Shown here: positions 53,197 through 64,000 of the stretch, in pieces | How positions within the stretch are numbered: the stretch's first letter is position 1 | How the letters are laid out: every line of letters starts with the position of its first letter | Source: Allacma fusca | Taxonomy: Eukaryota; Arthropoda; Collembola; Symphypleona; Sminthuridae | Length of the DNA: 64,000 nucleotides | Direction of reading: 5' to 3' | Assembly: GCA_947179485.1 (NCBI GenBank) | Contig: OX359248.1 | Span: forward strand, 4,109,501 to 4,173,500 | Notes under the pieces: model-generated | Databases searched by the model: none | Told to the model about the DNA's origin: nothing | Seen by the model: the letters and a program-made list of their open reading frames with translations, nothing else | Position numbers and translations under genes: made by a program

Positions 53197-53711
53197 AGCG
53201 CTGTACATTTGCCCAAAGTGCCCCAAAAGCAAAACTTCGTTTTTGCGCCAAAATTTAGTTTCGAAATAGATTTTACTTCAACTCATTTTTGGAAATAACA
53301 TCTTGAAAAAGATCTGCTTGCAAAATATTTTTCTTCTAGCTCTAATACATTGGTTTACATTTCATTGTAAATAAATTGTTTCAGCATGGGGTTAAACGGA
53401 CTGACATCTTTCACGAGGTGTAAGATTGTTATGCCATCTGGACAAATATATGGTAAAAGTAAAATCCGTTTGTAGTAGCAAAAAGCATGGGCTTTTTGTT
53501 AGGAAGATTTCAATCCTTGCCGAGCCCCATGCCGAAGAAATTTATTTACAATGAAATCTCTACCAACGTATTAGAGCTAGAGGAAAAATATTTTGCAAGC
53601 AGACCATTTTCATGATGTTATTTCCAAAAATGAATTTAAAAAAAAAATTGAAACAAATGTTGGCCCAAAAACGAAGTGCCGCTATTGGGGCACTTTAGAC
53701 AAGTGTGCGCT
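53197..53711. mobile_element. TIR element, 515 bp
   Basis: Two inverted arms of about 190 bp: 53197-53390 and 53515-53711. Both contain AAAGTGCCCC near the tip, CTTCGTTTTT, CTTGCAAAATATTTTTC and CATTGTAAATAAATT. Tips begin AGCGC. There is no clear target duplication, so superfamily is open. The arms diverge by point changes, so it is older than the 50989 element. Confidence 0.7.
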
Positions 53712-55292
53712 GGGAGTATCACAAATCGTATATACTGCCTTCATTTATTTAATCCTTCAGCCTTCAACTCAATAAGCCGGTATAAGGAAGTAGGGCAATG
53801 TTGGGATGTTTAAAAGGTGACACTTTATAGTATTCATGAATGTTTTGCTCAAATATTTTTCATTAATTTTGGATGCGTTACTTGTAGCATATTCATGATC
53901 TTTTCGAACAAGAATAACGCCCTTATAATAACATGGTGAAGACCCTGAGCTGAAGATATAAAAATAAATAAATAAAAATAAATGCATGAAGAACCAGAAG
54001 GGTCTTCACGTTGGGATCTTTCGATAAATCTTGTACGGCAGTATTAGTCAATAAGTCAATATACCTATGATCAGAACAGAAGAGCCCATCTTACTGGGAT
54101 AGGGTCTTCACTAAATAATTCACCAGCCATGTAGTAGCTCATTGTCAGTCGAAAATATCCGTAGACCCCCAAAAATTTAATATAAAAATTTGTGATGGTC
54201 CACAGTGTGTGCCCATAATGAGGGTTAAATAAAGAATAGGGGAAACGTTGGGGTTGATGTAGCCTCTGCCAACATCCCGTGTCAGACACCTTGGCTTACG
54301 CCCGTGACACTGGAAGTGTGACGCTCGTCTTGGTCCTGGGAGTCTTGTGTTGTGAACCGCGAAATAGTTAAAGTGGTCAGAGTTTGTGAACGCGAACAGT
54401 GGAAGAGTAACGGTAGGATGGAGGATTATGATCAGTATAAAAATAGGATATGAGATATTATATACGGTGAACCACAGTCCCGTCTGACATTTCCGCGGCG
54501 GCTCTTGAACTAGCGTTGTGACTTTTTGATTTCGATTCGAAATTGATTGCAAAGTGTATTGAGGAAGTCAAAACGTAAAGTGACATTAAGTACACATTAT
54601 AGTGGAGCAAATGTTTCCTTACAACGATAGTCGACCCAAAATTTTGGAAATGCAAGCGTTCCTCAGAATACAGATTTGTAGATAAAATGGTAGGAGCGAT
54701 TGTGGATACGGTAAACCACGGAACTTTGGGTAAGCATAGGGAAGAAGTGAATGTAAGAATCTAGTGTGTATCTAATGTAAATAAGTTAGAAGTCCAATCA
54801 TATGACTGGTGTAAAAATAAGTTGATATCTACCGTTTCGTACTCATTTCGTAACTATTATTTTTGTAGTATGATGTTGACAAGAAATAGAGCTGGCAGAA
54901 TGTGTCATGATCATTTTGGAAGATTGAAGCTAGCTTGGTTCTTAACCTGGATCTGGTCATCGGACTCTAGTTTATTGGTCAGTGGACTCTGATAATTGGC
55001 CATCCGTGTAGTAGATATTCGGGGCTGTCGATTTTTCTTCAGTCATAAAATAATTACGGACATTGGACTTGCCGTTATGTGATTTGTGTTCGTGATTATT
55101 CGTTGAGAAATCTTCAATAATTATTGAAGGAAATGGGATAATATTATTTCGATTGTAGTGGTAATAATAAAAAGTTCCAGTTCGTATGTATTAAGTTTAA
55201 AAGTGGAAGTAGACTGGTCATAAAATCCAGTAAAAAGAGTAGGAGTAATAATTAATAAAAGTGTGTTCGAGAATTCAAAAACTTTTGTCAAG
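53712..55292. other. Intergenic and probable furry 5' leader
   Basis: No coding exon was recognised. A 135-codon minus-strand ORF at 54145-54552 shows no family features. The last few hundred bases should hold the promoter and 5' UTR of furry, whose start codon at 55293 sits in an AAG-ATG-G context. Confidence 0.45.

Positions 55293-64000
<8,708 letters not shown>

Noticed and set aside
54145..54552. 135-codon minus-strand ORF upstream of furry
   Set aside because: No recognised domain, and the predicted protein has a patchy composition. Left as unsupported.

Overview
This window is nuclear DNA from an animal: short GT-AG introns, spliced housekeeping genes, AT-rich intergenic DNA and many transposons. 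Furry, syntaxin-18, epsilon-COP, RIOK1, SmF and SWT1 orthologues, together with DIRS, CMC-type, hAT and Mutator-like elements, suggest an invertebrate, most likely an arthropod (possibly a non-insect hexapod or crustacean). The species cannot be named from sequence alone. The reading frames were checked exon by exon, and the splice phases of all the spliced host genes close.

Layout. 1-8 kb: mostly non-coding, with a two-exon minus-strand gene (2781-3276) for a small secreted beta/gamma-crystallin-like protein, old dispersed repeats and a mariner-like MITE. 7.9-13 kb: an unrecognised 76-aa protein, then STX18 (-) head-to-head with COPE (+). 15-20.3 kb: an almost intact non-LTR retrotransposon with a 15-bp target duplication. 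20.4-24.9 kb: an intact six-exon BEN-domain gene (-) divergent from a frameshifted CMC/TNP2-like transposase (+). 25-40.8 kb: a transposon-dense block. It holds two non-autonomous hAT elements with 8-bp duplications, an older hAT that contains one of them plus a complete DIRS retrotransposon inserted inside its transposase, a long-TIR Mutator-like element, and a small TIR element carrying a zinc-finger ORF.

40.9-49.3 kb: RIOK1 (-) and SNRPF (+) head-to-head, then SWT1 (+). 49.3-55.2 kb: intergenic, with a foldback element (9-bp duplication), a second TIR element and dispersed repeats. 55.3-64 kb: the first twelve coding exons of furry (+), which runs off the window end.

How genes work together: COPE is a coat subunit of Golgi-to-ER COPI vesicles and STX18 is the ER t-SNARE that receives them, and the two share one divergent intergenic region. 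RIOK1 (40S maturation), SmF (spliceosome) and SWT1 (nuclear mRNA surveillance endonuclease) all act in RNA metabolism. The most notable items are the complete DIRS element with its internal complementary region and its nested insertion, the BEN/transposase divergent pair, the crystallin-like secreted protein, and the STX18/COPE pairing.
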